Origin: an uncultured Clostridia bacterium
Lineage (GTDB): Bacteria; Bacillota; Clostridia; UBA1381
Length of the DNA: 27,314 bases
NCBI GenBank assembly: GCA_934454215.1
Contig: CAKSGG010000032.1
Coordinates: 1-27,314, forward strand
Direction of reading: 5' to 3'
A model generated the notes under the pieces. That model was not told the DNA's origin and did no database searches. It saw only the letters and a program-made list of their open reading frames with translations. The position numbers and the translations under genes are program-made. Below, piece after piece: positions 1 through 9,702 of the stretch (position 1 is the stretch's first letter; each line of letters begins with the position of its first letter).

Positions 1-1
1 G

Positions 2-580
2 GAGTCGGAGTTAAAGCAAATGCTTAATTGGCTGAATGTTCAGTTCTCCGATGAGTTTGAAGAAGTATATGCGTGGGGCCCGAAAGAGGCGGATTTATAC
101 GTTGAAAATGAGGACGGAACAAGAAGCTTTAAGGACGAAAGATTTAATAAAAGGTTTATAGAGGGAGATGCATCGGCGGTAAGCGATGAGGAGTGCAAGG
201 GCTTGCTTGATACGTATGTCGGAGAGTGGTATTGTTACCCTACAAATGTAAACAGATGGCGTCCGATAGTATATAACAGAGCAAATGTGATGAGACCGTA
301 TACTGCGGTAAAGACATTTAAAGAGGATTCGCCACATTTGGATATTCCCGAATATCCGTCATATCAGGTTTGGGACCCTGCGTTTGCCAATATAGATGAG
401 GTTGTTACATATTGGTCAAAGAGAGAGCAGTGGGAAAATGCTTTCAAGCTGTCATTGGCGGCTCAGAATGAAAGTGAATTTGAAACAAAATGGAAAGAGG
501 CCGTAGATAATTTGAACGGCATTGTGAATGTAAATACAATGTGTGAAAAAATGACGGAGGCGGCGTTAAGTAATCAGTAA
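2..580 (+). CDS. Extracellular sugar-binding protein of an ABC transporter, C-terminal part
   Basis: The reading frame is open from base 2 and continues upstream of the window, so the ATG at 20 is internal. About 192 codons are visible. The sequence looks like the end of a family 1 type solute-binding lipoprotein: a stretch with LNWLNVQFSDEFEEVYAWG, a acidic turn (VENEDGTRSF), a run of aromatic residues (EWYCYPTNVNRW) and a helical tail with WKEAVDNLN. Such proteins capture oligosaccharides outside the membrane and hand them to a permease pair. The next gene starts 20 bases after the TAA, so it is probably co-transcribed with the surface-protein genes. The lipobox and ligand-binding N-terminal lobe are outside the window, so the ligand cannot be inferred. 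Confidence 0.7.
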   Translation, partial: ESELKQMLNWLNVQFSDEFEEVYAWGPKEADLYVENEDGTRSFKDERFNKRFIEGDASAVSDEECKGLLDTYVGEWYCYPTNVNRWRPIVYNRANVMRPYTAVKTFKEDSPHLDIPEYPSYQVWDPAFANIDEVVTYWSKREQWENAFKLSLAAQNESEFETKWKEAVDNLNGIVNVNTMCEKMTEAALSNQ

Positions 581-600
581 ATATAAACAGGAAAGGATAA

Positions 601-3600
601 GTGCGGCAAATGAAAAGATGTATGTTACTGTTGACGGTATTTGCAATATTATTTAATTCGTCGGGAATGGTTATTGCCGATGATAACAAGGGTATAGAGA
701 TAAGCCGGCACATTGGAGCTGACGGTATAACGGTGATAGCCTCCGATAATTCGGATTCGGAATTTGTATTTGATAACGGAACAGAGTTTATTAAAACAAA
801 TATTTTATTTCAGGATAACGGGAAATTTATTGTTTCCGCACAGGAGCAGCTTTCGGGTGACGGTGAGTATGTATTAAGAGATACGAATGGGAACTCGAGT
901 AAAAGCTTTTCGGCTGCCGCACAGAATAATGATGTGCGGCTGTCCGTAACAAAATCGGAGTCGGCAATGCCGCTGATTGCCGTTTCAAGCGCCGAGCTGA
1001 CGGAAATCAATTCCGATTCCGTAAAGCTGATGGATTTATCCGATAACACGTTGATAGATGTCAGTGCGTCGGTTTCGGGAAATGAAATCACTGTAGAGCA
1101 TCCCGAATTAAAGAAACAGAGCGAATATGCTTTAATGATAGTCGGGGCTTTGGACGCAGACGGCAATACCGTTTGTACGGGTACTGCATTTTCAACAGAG
1201 GCGGCGGAGGATATTGTACTCACCGTAAAATCGGGAGAAAACGCATATTATGAATACGGCGAGGGCTTTGATGTGTGGCATGATTCGGGAGTTAAGGGAT
1301 ATGACGGACTGCTGACGAGATATGCAGGCTCAAAGCAGGTTGAAACATATGCAAAATGGACTCCCGATATACAGTTTTCGGGAGAGTACGAAGTATTTAT
1401 ATGGAATGTAAATTATGCCGAAAGCGATGACGAGCCGAGTATTATTATAAACACAGGTGGCGGGGAAGAGAATATAGGCGTAATGCCCTTTGATTTATCG
1501 TCGGCGAAAAAAGGTTTCTGGTGGAGTGCGGGAACGTATTATTTTGAGCAGTCATCGGATTGCTATGTAAAAATGCTGAGAAATAACAATAACACTACAT
1601 TGAGAACGAGTGCTGTTAAATTTGTTCCGATACATAAGGCGGTAAAACCGTCCGCAAGTATTGAATACAACGGTAATCTGAATGTGAAATTCGATACGCC
1701 TATGGAAACGAATTTAATTCAAGCGCAGCTTGTAAGCGGAGAAAAGGCGGAAAATGTTAAGCTTATAAGCGCCGACTGCAAAAATTACAGCTTATGTGAA
1801 GGGTTGGTTCCCGATACGGAATATACAGTAAGCGCAGACGGAATAAAATCATATGAAAATGAAGAGATGTCACCGTGCGGCGAAGAATTTAAAACGGATA
1901 AACAAACGGTATATCCCGTTATATTTGACAGTGAAAACTCCGTATTTGCGGCATATTCAAAGGTTAAGGCGTATCTCATGGCATATTCGATTGAGAACGG
2001 CGTTATTTCCGAATATAAAGTAACGGAGGGAACGGGAAGAATTGAAACGGAGCTTGCGCAGGGAAATGCGGTATTGTTGAGCGACTTGGAAAATTTCAAG
2101 CCGTTCGGAAACGGAACGTATAATTCGGAGCTTACAATAGAAAGCGGAAAATACAGTCCTGACGAATATGTTTTAACAGCAAGCGCAGACGGATATTCGG
2201 AGGGCGAAAAAGTTGTTGCCGCAATAACAAAAGACGGTGAACCGATATATATTGAAGTGTTGAATATGCCGTCGGACGGTAAACTTGTGTGGACTTATAA
2301 AATAAGCGATAAGCTTGACGGAGGTGAATATAATGTAATTTTAAATTCACAGACGTCGGACAAAGAAGTAAAAACGTCATTTTACAATATAAATGAAACA
2401 ACGATAAAAAAGGCGATTGAAGAGCTGAATAATGCAAAGAGCGAAGCAGAGGTTGAGGAGGTTATTTTAAAAAAGCATAACGAGCTGAATTTGGCGGAGC
2501 GTGAATTTGAGCTATATAAATCTCTGAAAGACAAATCGGGCATTAATAATGCGCTGTTTAATAAAAATTTTGAAAATACGGATAAAATATCAAGCATATT
2601 AAAAAATGAAATATCACTTAATGCGGTAAATCAATTAAGCGAATATGATACATATTTTAACAATTATTATGATGTATACGGGATAGATTTAAAAAATTAC
2701 AGCGCACTTAAAAATAAAGAGGACGTATTTACGGTATTTAAAAATGAATTGCCGATAAAGGAGTTAAGCGGCGTAAAAACGGCATTTGAAAGAAGTGTCG
2801 CCGCCGCAATGATAAATCAAAATTCTTATGGAGCATACGAGGAAATATTGAATACTTATGCGGATTCTCTGGGAATAAATATGACAAAGTTCACTGCTCT
2901 TACAGAAAGTAAAAAGAGCAGTGTGCTGAAGGCAATTGCGCAGAAGAAAAACTACAGCAGTGCAAAAGCGCTTGTATCCGAATTTAACAATGCTTTAAGC
3001 GGTACATCGACCGTACCGTCCGGCGGAAGCTCCGGCGGAGGAGGGGGCGGAGGAGGATTTCAGGCAATGCCGGTTTCTTCACCACAGCCTACGGAAGAGC
3101 CTGAGAAAATTTACGGCTTTAAAGACCTTGACGAGGCGGAATGGGCAAAAAGCAGCATACTTGAGCTTATGGAAAAAGGAATAGCCGAGGGCTATCCCAA
3201 CAAAACATTTCACCCCAATGAAAATATAACTCGTGAGGGATTTGTGAAATTAATTGTCAGTGCTTTCGGCATAGGCGAGGAAAACAGCGAGTGTTCATTT
3301 GAGGACATATCAAAGGACGACTGGTCATATCCGTATGTTGCAAGAGCGCTGAAAAGCGGTATTGTCAACGGCGTATCGGAAAATACATTCGGAAAAGGAA
3401 AGAATCTTACGCGTCAGGATATGGCGGTAATTACGAACAGAGTTATTAAGCTTAAAAATATACGGCTTGCGTCATATAATACCGAAATTAATTATACCGA
3501 CGCAGCGGATATTGCGGAATATGCAGCAGAGCCGATTTCGGAACTGCAAAAAGCGGGACTTATAAGCGGAACGGGCGACAGAATATTTGAACCGCACGCT

Positions 3601-3660
3601 TATGCGACAAGAGCTATGGTTTCAAAGCTCATATGCGATGTAATGCACTGCATTGAATAA
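601..3660 (+). CDS. Secreted SLH-anchored protein with golvesin-like module and helical repeats
   Basis: About 1019 residues. Layout: signal peptide (about 1-26, hydrophobic core LLLTVFAILF, cleavage near VIA-DD); an unassigned beta-rich region to about 200; a golvesin-like carbohydrate-binding-type module (about 205-344, ending in the family-like phrase RTSAVKFVP); an Ig-like module (about 348-430); a beta region; a helical repeat region (about 600-800); a glycine/serine linker (about 807-820) and three SLH repeats (about 836-1019, with EGYPNKTFHPNENITREGF and NGVSENTF). SLH repeats bind pyruvylated secondary cell-wall polymer, so the protein is a surface-displayed binding or scaffold protein. 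No catalytic domain is recognised. The GTG at 601 has an AGGA eight bases upstream; the ATG at 610 is an alternative that keeps the signal peptide. Confidence 0.85.
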   Translation: MRQMKRCMLLLTVFAILFNSSGMVIADDNKGIEISRHIGADGITVIASDNSDSEFVFDNGTEFIKTNILFQDNGKFIVSAQEQLSGDGEYVLRDTNGNSSKSFSAAAQNNDVRLSVTKSESAMPLIAVSSAELTEINSDSVKLMDLSDNTLIDVSASVSGNEITVEHPELKKQSEYALMIVGALDADGNTVCTGTAFSTEAAEDIVLTVKSGENAYYEYGEGFDVWHDSGVKGYDGLLTRYAGSKQVETYAKWTPDIQFSGEYEVFIWNVNYAESDDEPSIIINTGGGEENIGVMPFDLSSAKKGFWWSAGTYYFEQSSDCYVKMLRNNNNTTLRTSAVKFVPIHKAVKPSASIEYNGNLNVKFDTPMETNLIQAQLVSGEKAENVKLISADCKNYSLCEGLVPDTEYTVSADGIKSYENEEMSPCGEEFKTDKQTVYPVIFDSENSVFAAYSKVKAYLMAYSIENGVISEYKVTEGTGRIETELAQGNAVLLSDLENFKPFGNGTYNSELTIESGKYSPDEYVLTASADGYSEGEKVVAAITKDGEPIYIEVLNMPSDGKLVWTYKISDKLDGGEYNVILNSQTSDKEVKTSFYNINETTIKKAIEELNNAKSEAEVEEVILKKHNELNLAEREFELYKSLKDKSGINNALFNKNFENTDKISSILKNEISLNAVNQLSEYDTYFNNYYDVYGIDLKNYSALKNKEDVFTVFKNELPIKELSGVKTAFERSVAAAMINQNSYGAYEEILNTYADSLGINMTKFTALTESKKSSVLKAIAQKKNYSSAKALVSEFNNALSGTSTVPSGGSSGGGGGGGGFQAMPVSSPQPTEEPEKIYGFKDLDEAEWAKSSILELMEKGIAEGYPNKTFHPNENITREGFVKLIVSAFGIGEENSECSFEDISKDDWSYPYVARALKSGIVNGVSENTFGKGKNLTRQDMAVITNRVIKLKNIRLASYNTEINYTDAADIAEYAAEPISELQKAGLISGTGDRIFEPHAYATRAMVSKLICDVMHCIE

Positions 3661-3686
3661 TATGGAATTTGCGAAAGGAGATAAGC

Positions 3687-6647
3687 ATGAAAAAGATATT
3701 ATTGCTGTTTATTATATTTGCCGCTTTCGGGTGCGCAGATGTTCAGGCGAAAGAAATTGTAGTGATTGATAACGGTGACAGCGGATATGAAGAGCTTGTT
3801 GAAATGGGAAACGGTACGGGCGGAATCGGCGGAATGCACAGAATAGCGAATAATGCCAAGGTTACATATACGCCGCAGCTTGACACGGAGGGTATGTACA
3901 GCATTTCCATGTATATTCCCGTACCTGCCGAGGCAAGGGTAAACGTTGATGTTTACAGCGGCGGAAATATTGATAATATAAAGATTATAAACGGTGCTGT
4001 TGAAGAAGCGGGCTGGTATGATATAGGAAAATATTATTATGCAAGCGGCGAAGAATTTTATGTTATGCTCAGTTCCGACCCCGGAACGGCATCAAGATGC
4101 GACGCAGTGAGATTTTCATATGTAGGCGAAACGGAAAAAGCGGAGATAAACGATATTGAGACTTCAAAGCATAAAAAAGCGATAAACGTAATAACCGCAC
4201 TGGGTATTATGGAAACGGACGAAAATAACAATTTCAACCCGAATGAATATGTTACAAGAGGATATGCGGCAAAGACTGCATACCGTCTGAAAGGAAACAG
4301 CGAAGAGAAAAACACCGAAGCTTTAACTAAGTTTTTTGACGTAAATCCTCAAAATGAATATTCATATTACATAGATGAGGTAAGCAAATGCAATCTTATG
4401 AACGGATATGAGGACGGCAGCTTCAGACCTAACGAAAATCTTAAATTCAATGAAATAATAAAGATTCTTGTATGCCTTATTAAGCCCGATATTGTGACAA
4501 ACAATTTGTCGTATCCGAGCGGATATATCACAGCGGCAGCGGAAAAAAAGATTTATTTCACACCCAACGGAGAATTTCTGACAAGAGGCGAGCTTGCACA
4601 GCTTATATATAATATGCTTGATGTGGAGGTTCTCGAAAGCGGAAGTAAAAACGGTATTACGGTGTACGAGGAGCATACGCCGTTTATGGAGAAAAATCTG
4701 AAAATAAAAAAGGCGGAGGGCGTAGTGAACGGCGACAGCCGAACGGGACTTACTTCGACAAAAACAGCAGGCAGAGGGAGTATTTCAATAGGTGATGAAA
4801 TATATCTGTACAGCGGAAGTAAAGACGTTTTGGGGTATTATGCTGACGCATATATAAGCACAGAAAATGATGAAAATGAAGTAGTATATGTTGACACATC
4901 CGAAAAAAACAATACTGCCGAGGTTTTTGCCGAGGATATAGAAAAATGTACGGAAACTGCCGTTGAATATAAAGACGGAAACAAGAGCAAAAAACTGAAA
5001 TTGGATAAAACCTTTGATATGATATATAACGGCGAGGCTAAGGTCGGGTATTCTTATGACGAATTAAATATAAAGAACGGAAAGCTGTTTTTGATTGATA
5101 ATAACGGGGACGGCGTTTATGATGTTGTATTTGTATGGGATTTGATATATAAATATGTTGATTATATTCAAAGCTCTTCGGAAACGATAGTATTTAATGA
5201 CGGTGAAAAGGTTGAGAACAGTGACGATGTGTACATATACATTGACGGCAAAAGAGGATTTTTAACATCGGTTGAAAGCGGAAATACGGTCGGGTATGCA
5301 AAGAACAGCACATCGGTAATACTGTTTATATCATCGTCACAGCCTGTAAAGGGTAAAATACAGTCGTCCGGAGACGATGAAGTAACAGTTAATTCCCAAA
5401 CCTTTAAGGTCGGAAGGAATATGGATAAAGCCGCATTGAAAGCGGGAAATGATGTGTCGTTTTATATTGACAGCGACGGCTTTGTAAGATTTGCGATACC
5501 TAATATAAGCGCAAAATATGAGAACTATGCCTGTGTAATGAGAGCGGCGGCAAATGAAAATGAGATATACATAAAGTTTCTTGAAAGCAGCGGGAAAATA
5601 AGCGTATATGACAAAATGGACAGCATTAAGATAAACGGAAAAAAACTCCGGCCGTCCGAAATGGGAGACAAGCTCAAAGAAACCGATGTTGTTATAATCA
5701 GCAGAAATAAAGAAAATGAGCTTTTGAATATACAAACGGCAGACGAGAATTACAGTGATGAAAATTATATCGGATACAGCATGTCAAACAGCTTTTCGGA
5801 GGATTACTGTTCGGACGATATGTTTTATATCGGTGCGCCTTTGTATACGATAGCGTCAAAATATGTGCTTGCGGAGGATGCATTGATATTCAGTATTCCC
5901 GAGGACAGAAAAGACGAAAATTATAAGGTTCTGTCAAGAAGTGATTTAAAGAGCGGCTATCAGCCATATAAAATTGCGCTGTATTCCGCAGATTCAAAAT
6001 ATACTGCGCAGATAGCGGCAATGACAGCGAAACAGGATTGGTCGGGCAGTATAAATTACGCAAACACTTCATTTGTAACTCAAAGCGTAAAAGATATATA
6101 TGACGTTGACAAGGACGAAATAGTAAGAAAAATAACGGGTTATGTAAACGGCGGATATATTGAGCTTGAGGCGGAGGATATTGAATTGAACGGAAAGGAC
6201 GTATTCAAATACTATTCAGCCGAAATTCAAAATGAAGTTTTTAATCCATATAAGGACATAAAGGCAGGCGATGTATTTCAATACGCATTAAATTATAACA
6301 AAAAAATAAATAAGCTTGTTATGCTGCATAGGTGTGATGAAGCTTATGACAAAATATACACCGAGAAATCCGTAAAGGAAAGCAACGGAAAGGATTTGTC
6401 GGCAGATAACTGGTATAACGGCTTGTATACGGGCTACGGTTATGTAAGGGCGGCTGACGAAAATAGATTTATTGTAGAAACAAAAGAAAACGGCTGGTAC
6501 AGAAATCTGCCCATGGTGACAGCGAGAATGTATAAAATGTCAAACGGTAAGTTTTATAAGGCGTCGGAGGAAGATTTAACGGCAGGTCAAAAAGTATTCG
6601 TTCATTTATCATATGCAACGGTGTATACGATTTTGATAGTTGAGTAA
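3687..6647 (+). CDS. Secreted SLH-domain protein with N-terminal golvesin-like module and large unassigned C-terminal region
   Basis: 986 residues from the ATG at 3687, which has AAAGGAG six bases upstream; the TTG 18 bases earlier overlaps that site and is unlikely. Layout: signal peptide (1 to about 22, cleavage near VQA-KE; an FGC inside it is a poor lipobox); a golvesin-like module (about 24-150, including MHRIANNAKVTYTPQLD and RCDAVRFSYVG); three SLH repeats (about 160-318, with NGYEDGSFRPNENLKFNE); then about 660 residues of beta-rich sequence that I cannot assign. The SLH triplet is internal and near the N-terminus, unlike its upstream neighbour. The long C-terminal part would project from the wall and could bind glycan or have an unrecognised activity. 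It is 26 bases after the previous gene and 11 before the next, so one operon is likely. Confidence 0.85.
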   Translation: MKKILLLFIIFAAFGCADVQAKEIVVIDNGDSGYEELVEMGNGTGGIGGMHRIANNAKVTYTPQLDTEGMYSISMYIPVPAEARVNVDVYSGGNIDNIKIINGAVEEAGWYDIGKYYYASGEEFYVMLSSDPGTASRCDAVRFSYVGETEKAEINDIETSKHKKAINVITALGIMETDENNNFNPNEYVTRGYAAKTAYRLKGNSEEKNTEALTKFFDVNPQNEYSYYIDEVSKCNLMNGYEDGSFRPNENLKFNEIIKILVCLIKPDIVTNNLSYPSGYITAAAEKKIYFTPNGEFLTRGELAQLIYNMLDVEVLESGSKNGITVYEEHTPFMEKNLKIKKAEGVVNGDSRTGLTSTKTAGRGSISIGDEIYLYSGSKDVLGYYADAYISTENDENEVVYVDTSEKNNTAEVFAEDIEKCTETAVEYKDGNKSKKLKLDKTFDMIYNGEAKVGYSYDELNIKNGKLFLIDNNGDGVYDVVFVWDLIYKYVDYIQSSSETIVFNDGEKVENSDDVYIYIDGKRGFLTSVESGNTVGYAKNSTSVILFISSSQPVKGKIQSSGDDEVTVNSQTFKVGRNMDKAALKAGNDVSFYIDSDGFVRFAIPNISAKYENYACVMRAAANENEIYIKFLESSGKISVYDKMDSIKINGKKLRPSEMGDKLKETDVVIISRNKENELLNIQTADENYSDENYIGYSMSNSFSEDYCSDDMFYIGAPLYTIASKYVLAEDALIFSIPEDRKDENYKVLSRSDLKSGYQPYKIALYSADSKYTAQIAAMTAKQDWSGSINYANTSFVTQSVKDIYDVDKDEIVRKITGYVNGGYIELEAEDIELNGKDVFKYYSAEIQNEVFNPYKDIKAGDVFQYALNYNKKINKLVMLHRCDEAYDKIYTEKSVKESNGKDLSADNWYNGLYTGYGYVRAADENRFIVETKENGWYRNLPMVTARMYKMSNGKFYKASEEDLTAGQKVFVHLSYATVYTILIVE

Positions 6648-6658
6648 GGAGGAAAGTG

Positions 6659-9600
6659 ATGAAAAAAGTTATTTGCATTATATGCTGTATGGCAATGCTT
6701 TTGATGCAGGTGAATATTTATGCGGCTGCGGCAAATGAGATTTATATTTCGCCCGACGGGTCGGATTCAAACAGCGGAACGATAGACAATCCTTTAAAAA
6801 CTCTTGCAAAGGCTGTCGAAAAAGTAAAATTATACGATGACGGAGAGATAACAATTTATATGCGCGGCGGAGAGTATTCTGCACGGGAAACAGCAGTGCT
6901 TGATTCCGATTCAATGGAAAATAAAAAGCTTAATATTAAAGCATATCAAAACGAAAAACCGATAATAAACGCAGGAGTAAAAGCCGAAAATCTGCGTGAG
7001 ACATCTGACGGACTTATTACTGCCGAGGTTAAAGCAGAGGATTTAAGAGATTTGTACGTAAACGGTGACAGAGCGGTCAGAGGACGTTATCCCAATGAGG
7101 GGGAGTATCTGACATTAGAGCGTGATAAAACAAAAAGTTCATTATTTATTCCGAGCGGAATAGCCGATAATCTAAAGCAATATAACGGCGGACTGGAATT
7201 TGCGGCGATACCTGTATGGCTTAATCAGTATATCAGAATTAAAGAGATTAAACCGGGGAAAAATTATACCGAGCTTGTAATGGAGGATATTGAAAAAAAT
7301 CAGATAAACAATGTTCGCCAAGGTGCGGATATAACCCCCAGAACACGTTTTTGGCTCGAAAATGCCAAGGATTTTGTAGATTCGCCCGGAGAGTGGTATT
7401 TCGATAAAAAAGAGCATTTGATTTATTATTATCCGAATGTGAATGAAACTGCCGATAATATTGAAATGTACTACGGACTTACGGATTCTGTTTTGAGAAT
7501 TGAGGGGAACTCAAAGCAGCATATATCCGATATTGAAATAAGTGGAATAGAATTTAGAAATACAGGCTGGACGAGACCGAACAATGAGGGCTTTTTAAGC
7601 TTGCAGGGAAATTCGCTTTTGCCGTCGGATTTGGATTCCGCAAAGGACGAAAGATACAGAATGGGAATAAAAAAAGAAAAAATCCCGGGAGTTATTGATT
7701 CTGCATACGGAGATAACATCACTATAGAAAATTGCAGTTTTATAAATACTGCGGCAAATGCAATTACGCTTGAAGTCGGAGGAAACGACATTAATATAAA
7801 AAATAATGTTTTTACGAATATCGGAGGTACTGCGATTGAAGTCGGAGGGGATTATTACAAATCGAACGACGGCGATATGTTCCATAAAAATATAAATATT
7901 TATAATAATTATTTTGATGCAATAGCGCAGACATACCGAGGCGGAGTTGGAATCCTTGTAAGATATGCGGACGGATTGAAGATAGAGCATAACACTATAA
8001 AAAATACGTCTTACTCAGGAATAAGCTTAGGCTGGGGCTGGTCGCCGAGTGAGAAAGTGAGCTTTGCAAAAAATTACGAGGTAAGAAAAAATTATTTTGA
8101 AAACTGCATGGGTGAGATGCGTGACGGAGGTTCGATATATATAACCAATCCGATACAAGGAAAAAATATAATTGAGGGGAATTATATAAGACCGCCGTAT
8201 AAAAGTGCGATACCTATAGGCGAGGCGACGGTTGCAATTTATCATGACGGAGCGTCGGCAAACTGGGAGGACTATGAAAACGTTGTTGAATACAGTGTTA
8301 CTCCGTATATGATACAGCAGGAAAACGGTCATGTGGCTGAAAATATAACGGTAAGGGATTCGTATTTTGTACTCGGTGAAGTAACATTTACAAATTACGA
8401 CCCGAAAGACTACAACATAGTAATAGCTAATAATACATATTTGGATTCTGTAGATTATAATGACAAGGCTTTGCAGATTATACAAAATGCAGGCTTGGCT
8501 GATAAAAGTATTATACCGGTGAAGGATATTTCAATTGACAAGAGAGATTTCTACAAGGTTCTTGATGCGGGATATACAGATGAAATATCAGTTGAAATGT
8601 CAAATAATACGGATAAAGATATACAGCTTGAATTTGAAGTAAAAACGCCTGAGGGTATCGAATTTTCGGGAGAAACAATCAGCGTGCTTCCGTCGGCTTC
8701 AAAGAAGGATTTTAAGCTGAAATTTACATCGGATTCGGAATGTGAATCGGGAAATTCTATTATATATATTACCGTAAAAGCGGACGGAAAAACAATTTTA
8801 TCAAACGGCGGAGTTGCCGTGGATATGAGAAATTTTACGTATAATATTATTTCTACCGATGATGAGGGATATTCTGAAACGGGAAGCTGGGCAAGAAGCG
8901 GACTGGAGGGCTTTAAGCAAAAGACTACTTACGGATATTCCAAAGACGCACAGGCTGTATTTGCACCGTCGGGGCTGCCCGAGGGTGAATATGAGGTGTA
9001 TGTATATAAGGTTTATCATGCTACAAGCGACAGGGCACTTACGGCAGAGGTGCATGACGGTGAAAAACTACTGTCAAGCTCTGTACTTGATTTCGGGGAA
9101 GGCTCAAACGGATGGCTTGACATAGGAAGATATAGTTTCGGTTCTGAAAATAATGCGTATGTCAAGCTTATAAAAGACGCATCAAACGAAAATACGTTTC
9201 TGCGTGCCAGTGCGGTGCTGTTTAAAAGAATAATAAATGATGACGGGCGTGAGAAAATTGAAAAAGAGCTTGCGGTTAAACGGTTAAATGCGCCGTATGT
9301 TTTCAAAGACGGTAAAGGATACTATTATAAAGACGGTATAAAGGTCAGAACAGACGCACCGATAAAAATTATCGGCGGTAAAGCATATGCTTCGGCGGAG
9401 ATTTTTGCCGATGTTATTAATGCCGAGGTAATATATAAGGAAAATACCGTTGATATTGTAAAGGGAACAAGAGGTATAAGGATTTTAAAAGACAGCGATT
9501 ATTATGAGGTGAACGGAATCAGACGAGAACGTTCGTCAGTCTGCGGATATTACATACCGTTTAGTGAAACGGAGATTTTCGGAATAAAGTCGGATTTATA

Positions 9601-9685
9601 TGAAAACGGTATTGTTATATGCCACAGTGGAAACAGCTCCTTTGAAGATAAGCTTGATATAGCGCTGAATGCGTTTACGGAATAA
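6659..9685 (+). CDS. Secreted right-handed beta-helix enzyme, GH141-like, with golvesin-like and stalk-type C-terminal modules
   Basis: 1008 residues from the ATG at 6659 with AAGGAGG six bases upstream; the overlapping GTG at 6656 is too close. Layout: signal peptide (1 to about 23); beta-helix N-cap with EIYISPDGSDSNSGTIDNPL at about 27; a domain containing VNGDRAVRGRYPNEGEYL and SPGEWYFD (about 240-247); parallel beta-helix coils rich in N-x-I/F repeats (about 280-620); a beta sandwich; a golvesin-like module (about 721-857); and a C-terminal region (about 878-1004) resembling the copper-amine-oxidase N-terminal 'stalk' domain often used at Gram-positive surfaces. The RYPN and SPGEWY signatures recall GH141-type glycosidases (fucosidase or xylanase activities are known), but related beta-helix lyases are possible. 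It is a paralogue of the beta-helix region at 15196-17712. Family assignment is inference; secretion and fold are clear. Confidence 0.8.
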   Translation: MKKVICIICCMAMLLMQVNIYAAAANEIYISPDGSDSNSGTIDNPLKTLAKAVEKVKLYDDGEITIYMRGGEYSARETAVLDSDSMENKKLNIKAYQNEKPIINAGVKAENLRETSDGLITAEVKAEDLRDLYVNGDRAVRGRYPNEGEYLTLERDKTKSSLFIPSGIADNLKQYNGGLEFAAIPVWLNQYIRIKEIKPGKNYTELVMEDIEKNQINNVRQGADITPRTRFWLENAKDFVDSPGEWYFDKKEHLIYYYPNVNETADNIEMYYGLTDSVLRIEGNSKQHISDIEISGIEFRNTGWTRPNNEGFLSLQGNSLLPSDLDSAKDERYRMGIKKEKIPGVIDSAYGDNITIENCSFINTAANAITLEVGGNDINIKNNVFTNIGGTAIEVGGDYYKSNDGDMFHKNINIYNNYFDAIAQTYRGGVGILVRYADGLKIEHNTIKNTSYSGISLGWGWSPSEKVSFAKNYEVRKNYFENCMGEMRDGGSIYITNPIQGKNIIEGNYIRPPYKSAIPIGEATVAIYHDGASANWEDYENVVEYSVTPYMIQQENGHVAENITVRDSYFVLGEVTFTNYDPKDYNIVIANNTYLDSVDYNDKALQIIQNAGLADKSIIPVKDISIDKRDFYKVLDAGYTDEISVEMSNNTDKDIQLEFEVKTPEGIEFSGETISVLPSASKKDFKLKFTSDSECESGNSIIYITVKADGKTILSNGGVAVDMRNFTYNIISTDDEGYSETGSWARSGLEGFKQKTTYGYSKDAQAVFAPSGLPEGEYEVYVYKVYHATSDRALTAEVHDGEKLLSSSVLDFGEGSNGWLDIGRYSFGSENNAYVKLIKDASNENTFLRASAVLFKRIINDDGREKIEKELAVKRLNAPYVFKDGKGYYYKDGIKVRTDAPIKIIGGKAYASAEIFADVINAEVIYKENTVDIVKGTRGIRILKDSDYYEVNGIRRERSSVCGYYIPFSETEIFGIKSDLYENGIVICHSGNSSFEDKLDIALNAFTE

Positions 9686-9702
9686 TTGCCGGAGGTGTGA
9701 AA

